Source: Macrobrachium rosenbergii
Lineage: Eukaryota; Arthropoda; Malacostraca; Decapoda; Palaemonidae
DNA: 64,000 nucleotides
Reading direction: 5' to 3'
NCBI RefSeq assembly: GCF_040412425.1
Contig: NC_089755.1
Span: forward strand, 49,235,121 to 49,299,120
Under the pieces are notes generated by a model. The model did no database searches. It saw only the letters and a list, made by a program, of their open reading frames with translations, and was not told where the DNA came from. Shown here piece after piece: positions 61,465 to 64,000 of the stretch (position 1 is the stretch's first letter; the number at the start of each line of letters is the position of its first letter). The position numbers and the translations under genes are program-made.

Positions 61465-61790
61465 AGTCCCCGTAGGGGGAATAGTGCCGTCAGTGTGTCT
61501 CATGCGGTGCACTGTGGGCATTAGTTAAGGTTCTCTGAAGCTTCCCTTTGCCCCAAGTTGCAACTCCTTTTAATTCCTCTTACTGCACATCCATTCATAT
61601 TCTTTCTTCCATCTTACTCTCCGTCCTCTCGTAACATTTGTTTCTTTGTGCATCTGCGAGGTTTTCCTCCTGTTACGCCTTTCAAACCTTTTTACTGTTA
61701 GTTTGCGTTTCAGCGCTGAATGTCCCCATAGGTCCTAGCGCTTGGCTTCTGGCCAAATTTTATATTCCGTTCCATTCCATTCAAGATGGA
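61465..61790 (+). mobile_element. Dispersed family A, full length
   Basis: This is the most complete copy. AGTCCCCGTAGGGGGAATAG begins the head, followed by GCGGTGCACTGTGGGCATTA, the pyrimidine-rich middle, GCGAGGTTTTCCTCCTGTTA, CAGCGCTGAATGTCCCCATA, CGCTTGGCTTCTGGCC and a TTCCGTTCCATTCCATTC tail. Confidence 0.85.
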
Positions 61791-62932
61791 GTATCATGAA
61801 ACTGTTTCTTTACCAACGTACCATTGGTGCTCCTACCGATGTTCCACGCTTGCCAGGCTAGGGTCAGCACAGGTCACGACGAAGTAGCAGAATACTTTTA
61901 AGGCTTGTCATCGTCGTATGCTGTGGACGGGAGCACTTTTTTTTTTTCGGGCACGAGTTTTTTCTTGCTTCCCGGGACCAGTCAGTGTACCCAGTCAGCC
62001 TTGAAATGCCCAGCGAACACATTGGGTCTGGTCAGTTTCTTGGAAGTGTGACCCCCAGTGAATGCCAGATTCCGTTAGTACAGAGTCTCTGTTGATAAGT
62101 ACTCCATTTTCCCAGGGTGTGGGTCGGATACAGAAGTGATGGCGAAAATTGCATGGTTTTCGTTTTAATCAGGTTTCTGACAGGTCTTTCCTCTTTTCCT
62201 TCTGTAACCTTACCAGAAGGGACAGAAGGCCTTGGAACAAAATCTGAATAGATTTTTTTTACTGTTTATTGGAGAACTGAGTTTTGAGACTCAGTTTGTG
62301 GTAAGTGATTCGGAATGGCGAAAAGCCATTGGAGGAATTAGTCAGAGAGAACTTACTGAGCTGTGAAATATTTGTACATGGTAAGTTCCGCAGTTGCTGT
62401 CATCCTTTGCGTGAATGAGTCTAGAAAACGAGCAATAAAATTTACAAATACTAAGACGTTCATATTTTTTTAAGTGCAAGGATACCTGGAACGGGCCATT
62501 TTCTAACCTAGGCCTGAAGAATACGAGGAAAAAAAAGAAGGGAGAAGGAGAAAGGAGGTGAGGAAGAAAGGTAGAGCTGAACCATGACGGAAGCGATTAT
62601 CGTAATTAAATCACCCCGTCCTACAGTAGCTGCTGTAATTGTTGGAGTAATCAGTAAATTTTCAGTAGATTTTCAGCAGCTTTTCGTATGCGTGCGTCGT
62701 ATCCTAGTAAAATATCAAGCGGAATGTATGATCTGTTAAAAAAGAAATACAGAAAGTAAGTAGTTTGTACAAAAGAAATACAAAAAAATATGTAGTTTGT
62801 TGAGGATTTGTATAAAGCTTTTTCTAAGTTGTCTTACGAGCCAGTTTTTGCGCAATATTTTTTTTTTTCTCTTTTGGCCTCATATGTACAAAACTACCAC
62901 ACTGCGTAAATGGCTCTGCCGGACAGTCCATA

Positions 62933-62934
<2 letters not shown>
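61791..62934. other. Unassigned stretch
   Basis: Nothing recognisable apart from a purine-rich run near 62525-62580. Confidence 0.5.
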
Positions 62935-62998
<64 letters not shown>

Positions 62999-63069
62999 CC
63001 GCATAATCAACTAACTACCGGTAACTGGTTTGAGCCTGTCGATGCCTCGGTATATAATTTGTACTTTGG

Positions 63070-63140
<71 letters not shown>
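62935..63140. repeat. Two (CT)n arrays 75 bp apart
   Basis: Perfect CT runs at 62935-62995 and 63071-63140. Confidence 0.97.
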
Positions 63141-63142
<2 letters not shown>

Positions 63143-63258
63143 TCTGAACATCAACATCATTAGAAGCGGTAATACCAGATTGATGGGAGTTTAATCTTTA
63201 CTTATTCTGTTTGGGGATACCAGACTGAAGAAGATGCCTCAGTATAAATATAATATAC

Positions 63259-63260
<2 letters not shown>

Positions 63261-63331
<71 letters not shown>
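63261..63331. repeat. (TA)n microsatellite
   Basis: About 35 TA units. Confidence 0.97.
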
Positions 63332-63333
<2 letters not shown>

Positions 63334-63819
63334 TTTATTTAGAGCTTGGCGAAGCATGTTTTGATATACTTTGGTACCGGTGGCCGTTTAATCAAGAGCT
63401 ATTAGTTTGGTACATGGAAACTGGAGTAATAATGACTATGGTCATCGAGAGGTATAGCCTAAACTTCCACAAAACGGGATGCCTGTACGTGAATTAAAAA
63501 TGAACCGGTCGATCCTTATTTATAAAAATGACAGCGGTTGATAAGTCAACAACTTGATATTGGAGGAAATAAAAAAAAAAAAAATCACATTGTTATCGAA
63601 TCTGCTGTGTATAAGATTTTGTTCAACTTCTGCTCAGCCGTCTTGTTTTTCTGTCCCCCTCTCCTCTCAGTCTGTTTTTTGACAGGATTATGCAAAAGCA
63701 TATGCAGATAATATCGTGGAAATGTGGAAAATCTGGCCACGTGCCAGGGTTTCTCGAACCTTTTCGCAAAAACTGCCCACCGAGTTAAACAAGTACCCAC
63801 TGATGTATCTGACCGTCGG

Positions 63820-63823
<4 letters not shown>

Positions 63824-63886
<63 letters not shown>
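63824..63886. repeat. (CT)n microsatellite
   Basis: About 31 CT units. A poly-T run follows at about 63974-63993. Confidence 0.97.
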
Positions 63887-63889
<3 letters not shown>

Positions 63890-64000
63890 TCAACATTAAT
63901 CAGGAGGAAGGCTTAAAGGCGAACCAGAAGTTTCGCAAGATGTGTATCGTTATGTATTGCCATCTTATCTTTTATTTTTTTTTTTTTTTTTTTATAAAGA

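Overview
The window reads as nuclear DNA of an arthropod, most likely a decapod crustacean. The evidence is long perfect dinucleotide arrays of (GA/CT)n and (TA)n, (AAT)n arrays, short TTAGG tracts, tRNA-derived SINEs and other dispersed repeats that I associate with shrimp and crayfish genomes, and one intron-split eukaryotic gene. A 500-N scaffold gap lies at 1178-1677. Nothing looks bacterial, organellar or viral. Almost all long open frames are translations of simple repeats.

One protein-coding gene is clearly supported: an orthologue of DENR (density-regulated protein), on the minus strand. Its coding exons run from the ATG at 26618 to the stop at 18224. There is a probable non-coding first exon near 28786-28879 and a polyadenylation signal near 18166. 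Five coding exons join in frame to a 180-residue protein with a four-cysteine zinc-binding N terminus and a C-terminal SUI1/eIF1-like domain. A sixth, in-frame 57-nt candidate cassette exon lies in the last intron.

Layout. 1-11.5 kb: minisatellites (45, 19 and about 60 bp units), microsatellites, SINE copies and fold-back elements set in (AAT)n tracts. 11.5-29.3 kb: a block without dinucleotide arrays, holding DENR, LINE reverse-transcriptase tail fragments, a Tigger/pogo-type transposase relic, and a 1.35-kb inverted repeat in DENR intron 1. 29.3-49 kb: microsatellite-rich non-coding DNA with two copies of a tRNA-derived SINE (one inserted in a fold-back element), a decapod-type repeat with strong hairpins at 33.5-33.87 kb, and a 58-bp-arm hairpin at 47.4 kb. 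49-58 kb: large minisatellites (33-bp unit with higher-order structure, AGT/AGC composite, 24-bp unit, about 33-bp unit). 58-64 kb: a cluster of same-orientation copies of one dispersed retroposon-like family, plus more arrays.

Because there is only one gene, there is no pathway arrangement to report. The main interest is the DENR splice structure and the nested, palindromic and tandem repeat architecture.
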